Below, piece by piece: positions 44,585 to 57,037 of a stretch of 64,000 nucleotides of DNA. The notes under the pieces were generated by a model. It had not been told where the DNA came from. It ran no database searches and saw nothing but the letters and a program-made list of their open reading frames with translations. How positions within the stretch are numbered: position 1 is the first letter of the stretch; each line of letters starts with the position of its first letter. The stretch is from NCBI GenBank assembly GCA_011799875.1, contig CM022303.1, positions 300,836,362 to 300,900,361 on the forward strand. The letters run 5' to 3'. The position numbers were made by a program, and so were the translations under genes. This stretch comes from Thinopyrum elongatum. Its lineage: Eukaryota; Streptophyta; Magnoliopsida; Poales; Poaceae.

Positions 44585-47500
44585 TGGCACCCCGGCTCAC
44601 AGTAAACCGGAGCGCCCCGTATTTCAGCCCAAGGACAAGTCTTCTGAAATACGGCACTGTTGGCATAGAACAAATTAGCTCTTTATTACTATGGATATGG
44701 TTACAAAGGGTACATGGATTACATCGGCACGGCGACACTACGCCTGCCCGGGGTAGCTCTATGCTAACAGCGGAGTAACTCTCTCGGCAGCGGAACAGCG
44801 ATGGCGGTGATGGACTCCACTCCGCAGGGACTCTGGCTAGAACGCGTATCCTAGATCGCAAGCACAGGATCTTCGGCAAGCAAGCAATCACGGTATGACC
44901 TGCAAACTGGCATGACACGCCAGGTGAGTACTTTGAATGTACTCGCAAGCTCACAACAACCATCAGCATTAAAGCAAGACAACATCATAGAAATCCAAAA
45001 TTAACCAGCATGGTTATCTAGCAAGGTAGCTACTGAAATGACTGCAGTAAGGTAAAGCGTATTAAATCCATACTCCAAATAATCTCAGGCTCCAATCCGA
45101 ACCTGTACCAAGTCCAATTCCCAAGCATGTGGTCATCCGACCACTCAACTCACAACCATCCCATGGCTAACATATCAAATACCTGATTCCATCTGCACGA
45201 CAAGTCTGACAAACTTACTCTCCTCCGGGTTGTCTCACAATCCTCAGAATACTCATACTCCACCGAGTACTTCTGATCATACGACGAGTTCTTCCATCAT
45301 TATCACTACTATGGTTGACCACCTAGTGAGGTCTGGACGGACTGTCCAATACCGTGGACACGGCTATTCGAATAGATTTTACACTCTGCAGAGGTTGCGC
45401 ACTTTACCCACACCATGGAGCACCTGACCTCGTGATCCCATTCGGGTGGACCAGCGTTGCTCCAACGAAACCTGTCTGACCCGTGACTCTCCCATCGTAC
45501 CACCGGCAATCATCCTCCCCCGGAGTCCTGCCCTGGGTGGCCCCTGTGTCACCGCGTGACACCTGCCACCGTCGTGGCTAACAAACTGTCCCAAACGGGG
45601 ACCTGGTACCATATAACTCAACTGAGCTCACAAGGTTATCACCGCCTACCGGGCCAGGGTAGCGCGCACGCATAACCTTCCCTGTCGGGCGGTACCGGTG
45701 AAAGAGCACGTGATCAGACCAAGTCAAGGCCGTCCCATACCGGCAAATATGGTTGCACGGATAAGTCCGGACAGGTGACTCAAGGTCAACCGACTAAATA
45801 TCACATCTCCGAATAATATTTCCGTCATAGCTGACCTTCCGATATCATAATAATTCAAGTCAAAACGTTAACCAACTAGCAATCCAAAATAACCATAGAC
45901 GGTAATCTCAACATCATGGCATCAACGAGTAGGTAAACTACTAGTCACTAATAATCCGGTACTCAACATGGTAGTCACCTATCCGAGAATTAACTCCAAC
46001 ATTGCATAGTCCAATTCATTTCACAAATAACTCATACTTGCTATTAACGTAATTAGTTAAACTATGATATTGCAATGCAGTGATGCAGATGAGAGTTGTG
46101 GCTTGCCTAGAGATGAAGGAACCATCGGGAAGGAGTGCGGAGAGTCCGCGGAAGGAGTTGCCGGAAACAGTTCTCTCTCGGAGGGGCTGTTTACGGGCAA
46201 GGGCAAAAGGGTCATTTTCACAGTGGGACCACATAGTGAAAATGATACCAACACGACGGGCTCGACGAGACGAAGACGTGGGCGTTGGATTCACCTCGAT
46301 CGGAGTTGCGAGTAAAAAGTTGCAATAGTTTTTCTGCCAGGGACCTGTCTGTAAATAAAATCTTCACAAACAGATCCTCAGCTGAAAAACAGATCGCGTA
46401 TTTCTGAAAAATACACGTTCCAGAAGAGAAAACGTATTTGGGCCCGAAGAAGCACCAAAGTACGCTTTCAGGAAGGGAAAACGTAAACCAGAGTTTACGC
46501 CTCCACTTATCCACGCGGGCCCGAGGCGTTGACTTCTTGCTGCCACTAACTGGTGGGGCCCAGGGGCAGGGGAAGGGGCACGGGCGCTTGTCTCCTTCCT
46601 CTCGCTCGCCCTGTTCTCCCATGAGACAGAGGAGGAGCAGGGAAGGGGAGGTGGCGAGGGGCCGGCCACGGCGCGGGCACCGGCGGGCGCGGGAGGACCA
46701 GCCGCACCCGTTCAGAGGCGAAGTGGGCGCCAGGGAGGAGTGGGGAGACGGGGACGGGCGGCGCCAGGGGGGTACAGAGAACGGGCGATGGTGGAGGAAC
46801 TCAGTGGTGCGGCCAACTCCGGCGAGGGGAGATGGGGTGGGGCGGCTCGCCGGAAGGAGGGGAACATGGTGGAGGGCTCGGGAGGAGGAGAGGAGCGCGG
46901 GCCTGCCCGAATTTAGGCGGCGACCATCGGCGACCGAGGCGGCAATGGCGAGCAGGAAGGGCCCCTGGAGCTCGGGCGAGTGGCTAGGGAGGGGCAGTGA
47001 GGTGAGGTGGAGCTGCTGGTGTGCTCGGGAGGGCTCGGAGTGGTCTATATATAGGCGAGCGGCGAGGGAGGTCAAGCATTGCCGCGATGACACGTACGCC
47101 GGCGTCCCGGAGCTTCGGGAGCTCGCTTGGAGGAGGGGAGCAGCATCCAGAGGGGTCGCGGAGGGGCGGGGAGGGTTCAGGCGAGGTCGAGAGAGCTCGG
47201 GAGGGCTCCGGCTGACTGGACCAGAGAGAAGTAGAGAAAACAGGGCACGGGCGTGGCGGCTACACCGCGAGGGAGGGGACGGGAGAGGGGGAAGCTTATC
47301 TAGGGAGGAAGGCGACGACAAGAGGGAGCTGTTGGACATGACGAGTCGCGCGGAAACGACGAGCAGAGGAGGGCCCCGAGTTGACAAACGTGCAGCTCGC
47401 GTCCACGGCGTGCCAGTGCGGCGGTCACCATGTGGACACGGCGATTCCACGTGTTCTGGTCAACCCCACCGTGTCAACTCGATCAGTAATTCAACATATG

Positions 47501-48728
47501 AGGTCAAGGAGGAAAGAAACGAGCATAGTGGCACTCGAGGTGACCACAGCTAGCAGGTTCTATCAAGAACAGCAAGGTGTTTGTTACTTGGTGAGGAAGA
47601 CTCGTCTAGTGATTGGCTCTGATCTTTGGCATAGTGTGATCACCTGCTAAGATGAGTCTTGTGGCCAAGTTTCAGCCCATATGGATGAGTGTAGATAACA
47701 CTTGCTGTTCAAATGGCCTCACTGACCAGATTTGCCAATCTTGAAGTAGCACTCACACATCACATGGGATTGGGCTGAAATTTGGAGGAGATGATTGATA
47801 TGGTCATATGAAGGTACTGTATAAATTTCATACCATTTGGATAAACCAAAATGGTACTTCCTTCACACAGCTTCCAAATGGACAGAATTTTTGAAAAATT
47901 CTAGGAAATTACTGGTGAAATGGAATGAGCCCAAATTTTGTGGAGAAGTGAGATATGGGTAGAAGCATGTTCTGGAAATTATTCATGAATTATGGAGCAA
48001 TAAAAATTATAGTTGCTTCACAACCCATAATAATTACCAGAAACAAAGATTTGATGCTGTGATCACATAGATGATTGGATAAGGTTGAAACTTGGTGGAG
48101 AGTCAGGATTTGAGCATATTAAGATGTTTGCAAAATTTCAACTCATTTGGATACTCCTAGCTAGCACTTGCTTCACAAAGATTTCGGTTGCCCAGAAACT
48201 TTGGAAATTAGCCAAGAGAGATTTATTATCCAAATAAAGTTGAACTTTGGCATGTGGCAATGATATGGGTGGGAAAGAGTGCACAAAAAGTTTGAGAGCA
48301 AGCAATCAAATATAAAGGGTACTTGCTTCTCAATCTGACAGATAGGGCAGAATCGGAAAAGGAATATTTGTGAAATATTTTTGGGCATGGCAAGGAATAT
48401 TTTGACATATCTGTATAAGATATGTCCCAAAGGATTTATGGGAATTATTTGAGAATTTTGGGAATGATAGAAATATGAGTTGCTTCACAACTCAGGGCAA
48501 ACATGGTTATTCCTTTAATAGAAAAAGGAATATTCCCAAGAAAAAGAATATTGGGATTGGTCCAAGATGGAAATGACATGGTCTTGGGATGGTTTTGAAG
48601 TTGGCAAGCCACTCGGGAAGAAGAATGAAGGGTGATCCCTCCAGGTTTCAAGACCACTAAGTCACAGAAAAGCAAATCCGGACCAAAATTAAAAGAAAAA
48701 GAAAATGGGCAAAATCCAGGGTGTTACA
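44585..48728 (-). mobile_element. Long-LTR-type insertion (solo LTR) in the Copia leader, minus orientation
   Basis: Termini are TGGCACCCCGG at 44585 and GGTGTTACA at 48728. The minus strand opens TGTAACACCCTGG, a common start of long Triticeae Gypsy LTRs. The seven bases TTGACAG are duplicated on both sides (44578-44584, 48729-48735); a normal LTR duplication is five, so two bases may match by chance. There is no coding domain. A CTATATATAG site at 47045-47054 precedes (in minus sense) a GC-rich leader-like block, as in the solo LTR at 12128-14903. The 410-codon minus ORF at 46218-47450 lies in this GC-rich block, is made mostly of S, P, R and L, and I do not count it as a gene. Confidence 0.7.
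47045..47054 (-). promoter_or_regulatory. Probable TATA box of the inserted long LTR
   Basis: CTATATATAG is palindromic; the orientation is taken from the LTR. It stands at the edge of the GC-rich region, the same arrangement as in the solo LTR at 12128-14903. Confidence 0.4.
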
Positions 48729-48820
48729 TTGACAGAACGGTTCCTTAGCTCGTGAGTAGAGAGAGAGAGAGAGTAAAAAGAGAGAGAGAGTAGAGAGAGA
48801 GAGGGAGGGAGAAAGACATT

Positions 48821-51800
48821 ATGTTGTCATCGAGCATAGTCTCTCCTCGCTGTCCGGTGATTGGTGTTCCCTACACTGATACCATCTCGCGCATGTGCCT
48901 TCCGTCGGTACTTGGTGCTTGCTTTATCGGTTTTCGCACACGGGAGTTACCGCTCTATGGCGACTCCTCATGCGGCGATGACCGCTCTACATCGACTCCC
49001 CCTGTGGCTTCCATATGCGACTCTACGTCGACTCGCTACTCTTTGTCGACTCTTCATGCGGCTTCGGTGCACGGCTGTGACCGCTCTACGCCGACTCGCT
49101 ACTCTCGGTTGACTCTACATGCGGCTTTCACGGGTGGTGGCGACTATTCATCGTCGACAGGTGTTTCTACCTCGACCTCTTCTGTTGTGTCCCTGTCTGC
49201 ACATGAGATTGCACAGCTGCGATGCATGCTTGCTGCTGGGGACTCTTCACCGACAGGTTCTGCAGGTTCCGTGACTGACTCTTCTGGCACTGAGAAACCA
49301 CCTTCTACCCATTCAGGTACATCCCCATGGATTCTTGATACGGGAGCATCTTTTCATATGACTTATGATTCTTCAACTTTGACCTCCGTTCAACCTGTCG
49401 AGTCTCCTGTTCGTGTTCTTACGGCTGATGGCACTCCCCTCCCTGTAGCTAGTCTCACAGCCCCTGTTGCTGCATCTACCAGCTCTTTTTAGCAGTGGCA
49501 TCATCGTCTTAGCCATTTATGATGTTCTTGTCTCTCATGTTTGGTTCATCGTGGTGTTCTGGGGTCTGTCTCCGATAACGCTTCATTGGATTGTCTAGGT
49601 TGTAGGCTTGGTAAGCAGATTCAGCTACCCTATCCTCACAGTGAGTCAGTGTCCGAGCGCCCTTTTGATCTTGTTCACTCTGATGTTTGGGGTCTGGCTC
49701 CCTTCACTTCGAAAGGGGGTCATCGCTACTATATTATCTTTATAGACGATTTTTCTCGGTACACTTGGATCTATTTCATGTCTTCTCGTAGTGAGGTCTT
49801 ATCTATATACAAAAAAATTGCTGCCATGGTTCATACCCATTTTTCCACTCCTATTCGTGTTTTTCGGGCAGATTCAGCTGGTGAGTATATCTCTCAAGAG
49901 TTGTGAGGATTCCTTGCTGAGCAGGGTACTCTTGCTCAGTTCTCTTGTCCTGGTGCTCATGCTCACAAGGGTGTGGTTGAGCGCAAGCATCGTCACCTTC
50001 TTGAGACGGCGCGTGCGATGATGATCGCCGCCTCTCTTCCGCCTCACTTCTGGGTTGAGGCTATTACCACTTCCACCTATCTCATCACATTCAGCCATCT
50101 GCTGCTCTATAGGGTGGTATTCCTCTTGGGGCATCTTTCTGGTTGTTCTCCTGATTATTCGGCGCTTCGTTTGTTTGGTTGTGTTTGCTATGTTTCGCTT
50201 GCCCCTCGTGCACGCACCAAGTTGACCGCTCAGTCTGTTGAGTGTGTCTTTCTCGGATACAGTGATGAGCATAAGGGTTATCGGTGTTGGGATCCTGTTG
50301 GTCGCCAGAAGCGTATTTCCCGGGATGTCACCTTTGATGAGTCTCGTCCCTTCTACCCGCGTCCATCCTCCTCGGCCTTTTCCATGAAGGACATCTCTTT
50401 TCTTACGTTTATGGATACACCTCCCTCTGTGCTCAGTATTCCTACTCCGCGTCCCGCTATTGTAGATCTGACGCCATCCTCTCCTATGGTTTCTTCTGCT
50501 CCCTCATCGCATGACTCTCCACCTTCATCATCGATACCTTCCTCTTCTCCACTTTCATCACCGATACATTCCCCGTCTCCACCTCCAGTGATTCCACCTC
50601 TCCCCTCCTTTCCTTTCCATTATACTCGTCGTCCACGTGTTGTGGATGAGTCTACTGATGTGCCCTCTACTTCTAGCGTGTCTTCTTCCTCCTCTAAGAC
50701 AACTTATGGTCTTCGTTCTCGGCCTTGTCCATCCCCTGATCGATATTCTCCTTCTCGCTATGGTCTTTCGACTGTTGTTGAGCCGACTTCTTATCGAGAT
50801 GCTATTGTTCATCCTGAATGGCAGTTTTCCATGGCAGAGGAGATTGTTGCCCTTGAGCTCACCGGCATGTGGGATCTGGTTTCTCTTCCTCCCCGTGTCC
50901 GTCCCATCACTTGTAAGTGGGTCTATAAGATTAAGACTCGCTCTAGTGGTTCTCTTGAGCGTTATAAAGCTCGTCTTGTAGCTCGTGGCTTTCAGCAGGA
51001 GCATGGTTGTGATTAACGATGAGACTTTTGCTCCTCTGGCCCATATGACCAAAGTTCGCACACTTCTCGCCGTGGCCTCTGTTCGTCACTGGTCTATGTC
51101 TCAACTTGATGTTAAGAATGCTTTTCTTAATGGTGAGTTGCGTGAGGAAGTTTATATGCAGCCACCACCTGGGTATTCAGTTCCTGATGGCATGGTTTGT
51201 CGTCTTCGTCGCTCTCTCTATGGCCTTAAGCAAGCCCCCCGTGCTTGGTTTGAGCGTTTTGCCTCGGTGGTCACTGCAGCTGGTTTTTCGCCCAGTGCTC
51301 ATGATCCAGCATTGTTTGTCCACCTTTCTGCTCGCGGTCGAACTCTTCTTGTTCTATATGTTGATGACATGATCATCACTGGTGATGATCTTGAGTACAT
51401 TGCCTTCGTCAAGGCCCGTCTCAGTGAGCAATTTTCTATGTCTGATCTTGGTCCTCTTCGTTACTTTCTTGGGATTGAGATTTCCTCCAATTCTGATGGT
51501 TTTTTTATTTCCCAAGAAAAGTATATCCAGGATCTTCTTGCTCGTCCGGCTCTTAGTGATGAGCGCACTGTTGAGACTCCTATGGAGCTTAATGTTCACC
51601 TTCGTGCTTCTGACGGTGAGCCCTTGTCTGATCCGACTCGTTATCGTCATCTTGTTGGGAGTCTTGTTTATCTTGCTGTCACTCGTCCGGATATCTCCTA
51701 TCTTGTCCATATCCTAAGTTAGTTTGTTTCTTCTCCCACTTCGGTTCACTATAGTCACCTTCTTCGTGTTCTACGATATCTTCATGGCACGATCTCTCAC

Positions 51801-52304
51801 CGTCTCTTCTTTCCTCGTTCCAGCTCGCTACAGCTCCAGGCCTATTCGGATGCTACTTGGGCTAGTGATCCTTTGGATCGCCATTCACTTTCTGCTTACT
51901 TTGTCTTTCTTGGTGGTTCTCTCATTGCCTGTAAGACGTAGAAACAGACTGCAGTTTCTTGTTCGAGTGTAGAGGCTGAGTTGTGAGCTATGGCTCTTCT
52001 CATGGCAGAGGTGACTTGGTTACGCTGGTTACTTGAGGATTTTAGTGTTACTGTTGCTACACCTACTACACTCTTGTCAGACAATACAGGTGCTATCAGT
52101 ATTGCGCGGGACCCCATGAAGCATGAGCTTACCAAGCATATTGGTGTTGATGCTTTTTTTGTGCACGCTGGTGTGCAGGACCATGTTATTGCTCTTCAGT
52201 ATGTGACATCCCAGTCACAGTTGGCGGACTTCTTTACGAAGGCACAGAGTAGAGCGCAACATGGATTTTATCTCTCCAAACGCAGTGTTGTGGATCCACC
52301 ATGA
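48821..52304 (+). pseudogene. Decayed Copia pol (protease, integrase, reverse transcriptase, RNase H)
   Basis: After a Ser/Thr-rich region with imperfect internal repeats (48860-49190), the protease motif WILDTGASFHMT is at 49330. Next come the GAG-pre-integrase block (WHHRLSHL, C-x2-C near 49600), the integrase core ([42 protein letters not shown]), RT (ITCKWVYKIK, QLDVKNAFLNG, LYVDDM near 51355) and RNase H (YSDATWASDP, SVEAEL, ADFFTK) to TGA at 52302. The Copia domain order with integrase before RT is clear. Stops: TAG 49490, TGA 49520, TGA 49904, TAG 51720, TAG 51939, TGA 51984. A one-base insertion at about 51014 shifts the frame. The protease-to-integrase linker looks short, which suggests a deletion. 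Confidence 0.92.
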
Positions 52305-52320
52305 GTTTGAGGGGGGGGGC

Positions 52321-52419
52321 TGTTAGAGTTATATTTATTGTGGCCTTTGGCATCCCTTGTACATGTATATATGATGGCTTTTGCCTCCTGATAATACTAA
52401 GTTGCATATTTCCCTAACA
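52321..52419 (+). repeat. 3' LTR of the Copia element
   Basis: 99 bp, TGTTAGAGTT...TCCCTAACA, preceded by a polypurine-rich tract (GTTTGAGGGGGGGGGC) and followed by the TATAT duplication. Confidence 0.88.
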
Positions 52420-52424
52420 TATAT

Positions 52425-53270
52425 AAAGGACTAAGAGGCATCAATAGATGCACAACATGCACAACCATAGAAACATCGCATCAATATTGAGATGCACCCC
52501 TAGTATCTCAAGAAGCATCATTATCTTGAGCTAGAGTATGTTGAATCCAAATTAGCACACAAGTCTATTACCCACATTGAGGGTAAATCTGGGTAAATCA
52601 CATATCCAGTTTTCCCATTATCCCATCAATGGCATCCCCTTGATGCCCAACTCGACACCCAAATCATACTCATACCTTTGTATACAAGCTCAGCGACTAC
52701 CTATCATTGACAACTAGTGCCCAATTTTGGGCATGTATCAATTTTTCCATGTGTCTTTGTGAATCTCTATATCAACACTTGGCATCAACTTGAATTGCAT
52801 ATGATAAAATGCCTTCCATCATCCTTGCTAATGAAAACCATGACATCAACACCGACTGCCGAAGGACGAGCTTTTTACAGAGAGTGAGTTGACCTCAGTG
52901 ATCATGGCTCCTATTTGAGCAATGATACAACTAATTGAGTGCGGGGCACTCATTTGATGTTGGTATCAAAGTCTTATGCCCTAATTTCTAGTATACTACC
53001 TATAAAGATGCATATCGCAAGAGATGTTTGATTTCTTATATTCTCTCTTATCTTGGTGGTTGAAGGACATTTTCAAAGCCACAATACAAGAATGAGCCTG
53101 ATCCCAACATTGGTAGCATCTTCCCCCGCATGGTATGCATGATGGAATGTGAGCACGTCAGTGGGCTGATGGATGGTACTGACTTACCTTAAATGGGACC
53201 AATTTCTTCTGAACAAGATGGCACCATGAGGGACTGGGAAGGGGGTTTGCCTCGCCGCTTTAGAAAATCT
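52425..53270. other. Unassigned region right of the Copia element
   Basis: About 850 bp, continuous with 40774-42167 before the Copia insertion. It has no supported ORF and no terminal repeats that I could see. Confidence 0.3.
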
Positions 53271-54330
53271 TGGTGTCCTGATGAAAGTGCATCTAGGCCC
53301 CCATATGGGTTTTAATTATTCATGAAAACAAGGTTAAATGGGCTAACATTTTATTTTAAGTGTTGGTCAAGTTTAGTCTAGAGAGATGTTATTTGCAAGA
53401 TGGTTTGAGACCACAAAATTTAAGGAGAAAGGATCAACTAGATTAAAGGTCATTTTCTAGCTTTTGGTGTTTAAAGATCACTTGAATTATAGGTATTTGA
53501 TTACTCAATACTACAAAGGGGGGTCTTGTAAGGAGAAGTTTCTCTTGCTAAGTGCTCAAAATAAAAACTCCCAAAATTCCTCGCTCTTTCTTCACCTTAC
53601 AATTTTGGACCCTCTGAATTTTTTGGAGAGAGTATGCCAACTATGTTTTGTGCAATTTGGACCCTCTGGATGAGTGGTTCAGATATTATGGGGTGCTATA
53701 GAAGTTCATGCCCTTATCCAGTTCCTTCGAATGACTTACACCGAAACCACCAAAACAATAAAGTTCGAGTTCAAAGAATCACTCAGACCCTCCAAGTGAT
53801 ATCATCTGGACGTTCTATGATTATCTAGTAGTAAGATCTGTTGGTTCTAGTATAGTTCATACCCTTTATGGTATGTGGCTGGAGCCTTCGAGTTGGGATC
53901 CCAGAATTATCCAAAACTCTAAGTTTCATTCAGACCCTCCGAGTGACTCTCATTCAGATCCTCCTAGTCTTTTAGGACAGGTTTACTTTGGTCCATTATG
54001 AGTTATCGAGTATATTCATAATGACCCTTTGAGATCTTATACTTTGGCTCTATACTTATGAAATTTCTGAAGGGGGTAGTTCAGACTATCCAAGCATATC
54101 AAAAGTTGCCACTTTTTTCCTTCAAAACTCTTGTAGAAAGGGTCAAACATATGAGTAATTCAAGATCATGTGTAACAATCATATTTTTGAGTCCAGCCTA
54201 TATATACCCACATCCAACTCCCACATGCCAAGAGTTCTAGCCATTACAAGTCATTTTCATCGCTCTCCTCCACTCCAACCTCTCCAATACCAAAGCTTTC
54301 GGGACCCAAAATCTAAGGCACATAGATCTA
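53271..54330 (+). repeat. Degenerate LTR-like repeat
   Basis: It starts near 'gaaagtgcatctaggcccc', a common opening of several Triticeae LTRs. It contains phrases of the form 'cagaccctccgagtga' repeated at about 53787, 53933 and 53960, and ends with 'gctctcctccactccaacct'. I cannot find a partner LTR or target duplication, so this is a remnant. The ORFs at 53464-53828 are not genes. Confidence 0.4.
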
Positions 54331-54759
54331 GCTTGTAACATATCATATAAACATGTGAGACCTCATGCATGGTTCACATGGCTGCCACCTTACCTTGGTC
54401 GGACCATTTGTGCCTTTTGTCTCACTTATATGAATATGTCGCTAGCAACCATATGACAAAGAACCCGACTCGACATGATTAGTTATAGACCAAGGTGGCA
54501 CTAACATACAGGGATAGACATAGGTAATCCAGTAGAGCACGTGTCAGCCATTAACATGTGTAACTGAGTCATGGCAAGCTACAAGGACTCTAGTAAACAC
54601 CGCATGACATTTCCTCGTAGGGACAGACACGGGAGCAATGAAGGATACATGTCGGTCAATCAATGTGTCCGGAGCAATAGCGAGCTACCAAGGCTTAGTT
54701 GAAGCAAAAAGAGGCATTTCCATGTAAGGGAGGCTACCAAAGGCATACAACTAGGTGTC

Positions 54760-56500
54760 GAATGCCACACATAGCAATACATATCACATGTACGCATAAC
54801 ATGTATGTGTTGGTACAACATGGCATCACAACATAACTCTACAACTCAAGTAGTAGATAAGGCTCAAAAGAGCCATACATAACATGGTTATTACAGGCAG
54901 TGGTCACATGACCCAACACACAAAGCATACAAGCAACGGAAGCATAACATGTCTGAGTACAGACAACTAGAAATGAAAAAGGCTGAGGAAGCCTGTCTAT
55001 CTACAAGACCCTCCATAGGAGCCAGAACACTGTCTGGGATTCCCAAGCTACTCGTCGATGTCCACATCAAGGTAGAAACCTGATGTATCAGGGTTCTCCT
55101 CTGCAGTTGTTTATTAAGCAAACGTTAGTACAAAGGTACTCAACCAGACTTACATCAGAACTATCTACATATGCATCAATATCAATAAAGAGGGGTTGTT
55201 GAGTTTGATACAGCAAGCCAGCTTTGACTCTTGGCTATCCTGTACTACGACTACTAGTTTTTTGATTGAGGTGAGGAGCGCACACGGGTCCATCTAGCTA
55301 GTCACCACTACAATACACTACTATGGATCCTCTGCCTTCTCCCTATGAGAAGGCCATTCATAGCACTCACACTCATCTTGCGCATTTTAGAGTATCCATT
55401 TAAAGTTGTCTATGAACTATATAAGTCTCCAGGTAGTCCATATCCGAGGACGCGGATATTCGAATAGATCATTAACCCTGCAGGGGCATACTTCTTCACA
55501 CATGCTCTCACCACTTACCACCATATACACATCATGTACTCAGCAACCTTCACGCGGAAACTTGGCCAGGGTGTCGGCCACAACCGTTAACCACGCAAGA
55601 CTCTAGTCTAGGTTTATCGCCTATCTGAGGATGAACCCACAAAGGAAGTCCATTCGAAGTTTCTATTACTGCCTCAAATGATGTGAGCAGGGTTCCCACA
55701 AGCCCACCAGCTGGATAGTACTATGCTTGGTACACCGTTCCACGTGCCTACTCTCCCCAAGCCCACCTGGCTGGGTGCCACTTGGTAGACCAATAGCACA
55801 TCCTACAAACACCAGAAACTAGTTGCAACTCCTGAACAGAGATCAAGGCGATTTATAAGCCAAGAGGGTCAGGGTCACTGAGTCCCAATGTGTGGTAGTA
55901 TCTAGTCTTGGATAACATACACATCATATGAGAGTATGAGAATAGACAAGATTGGTTTTGGGCACAAGCAAGTAATTCTTCCCTAAGAAACCCAAGTTAT
56001 TAATTTTGTAGGGTGTGCACTAATAGGTTTGCTAGGTACTTGGAAGCCACCTATTTCTTATGAAGATCTACATGACTGAGGCTACGAGTTTGTGTCTGAA
56101 AGCCATGGTATGATAGGTTGCCATAGGAATTTGTGTCCTTGGACTTTGTGTTCAAACCTTTGTGAACCTATCTGCTCAAGGTCGAGACTTGTGTGTGTCT
56201 TAAGACATTGTGCCCTAATCTCCACCAATGAGGAGTAGGATTAAGGCAACGATCTGAACCTTGAGATGCATCCTTTTGTTTACAATTTCTATCCCTGGCT
56301 CTTTGATTTTATGCAGTTTCACATCAGATCCTGCATTCTTAGACTTGCAAGTGTAGGTTGTTCTAAGAAACCAGAGCTTAAAATTAAATTTGGCCAACCT
56401 AAAAAATTTAATTGTCTATTAAACCCCTCTAGACTCATAAATTATCCTACACCTAGACCCTTTACAAAGTCAAGACTGGGATCGAAGGGTATATGTCAGC
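54760..56500 (-). repeat. Fragment of a long LTR
   Basis: It contains 'ctcaaaagagccatacataacatgg', 'gtacaaaggtactcaacc' and, at about 55436-55505, the block GTCCATATCCGAGGACGCGG followed by TATTCGAATAGAT. That block recurs in the two other long LTRs of the window. Ends are not resolved. Orientation is taken from those two copies. Confidence 0.5.
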
Positions 56501-57032
56501 CATTGAGTCTGGAATCCTCTGTTAGGTAGACATGCGACGCTCAGGAGCTAATACAAGTAGCCTACAGACTTGGCTTAAGCCTTATAACATAAAGGAACTA
56601 GGGAGATCACTAGGCGGGGGGGGGGGGGAACCAAAGTTAACCTGAGGGGTTGGATCACCGCCCTAAGGGGTCGACTCAACCCAAGGACCTAGACCTCGAT
56701 GCTTCTCAAAATCTTCCTAACAACCATGATTGGTTATCCTATTGTTGGCTTCTACTTGCAATACATTAGCCTACCCTCACCAAGTTGAAGCTCGGCGAAC
56801 TTAGAGAGTTGATTGTCAAGGTCGACAAGCATCTTGTGGGTGGGCACATCATGATCCTCTTTGAAGGTGGTACGAATGTGTTGGATGACATGATGCTTTC
56901 AGCACTGCAAACTTATGCCATGTGGCATCCATCCCACTTCTCGAGAGCACATATGTCACCTTTGACCGTTGTTGAAGTGCTTTTCTTTAGGTTGCTAACT
57001 CACCTTCTCTGATGGGTAGTGTAATAATGCTT
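56501..57032. other. Unassigned region left of the second Angela solo LTR
   Basis: About 530 bp including a 13-G run (56616-56628) and a 75-codon ORF at 56785-57012 that I do not recognise. It is continuous with 58793 onward when the solo LTR is removed. Confidence 0.3.
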
Positions 57033-57037
57033 TGAGA

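Larger units (their letters stand above)
42173..52419 (+). mobile_element. Short-LTR Copia retrotransposon carrying two nested insertions
   Basis: The 3' LTR (52321-52419, TGTTAGAG...CCTAACA) and the bulk of the 5' LTR (43659-43775) match. The first five bases of the 5' LTR are found at 42173-42177 (TGCTA for TGTTA) because a Harbinger-like element inserted at the TTA. With this reading the 5-bp duplication TATAT is perfect (42168-42172, 52420-52424). The primer site for initiator tRNA-Met follows the 5' LTR directly. A second insertion occupies 44585-48728. Without these, the element is about 4.6 kb, and its gag region is not recognisable. Confidence 0.88.

Noticed and set aside
46218..47450. 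410-codon minus-strand ORF
   Set aside because: It lies in the GC-rich leader of a long LTR, is dominated by Ser, Pro, Arg and Leu, and the opposite strand is also open for 371 codons. That is expected from composition, and there is no domain.
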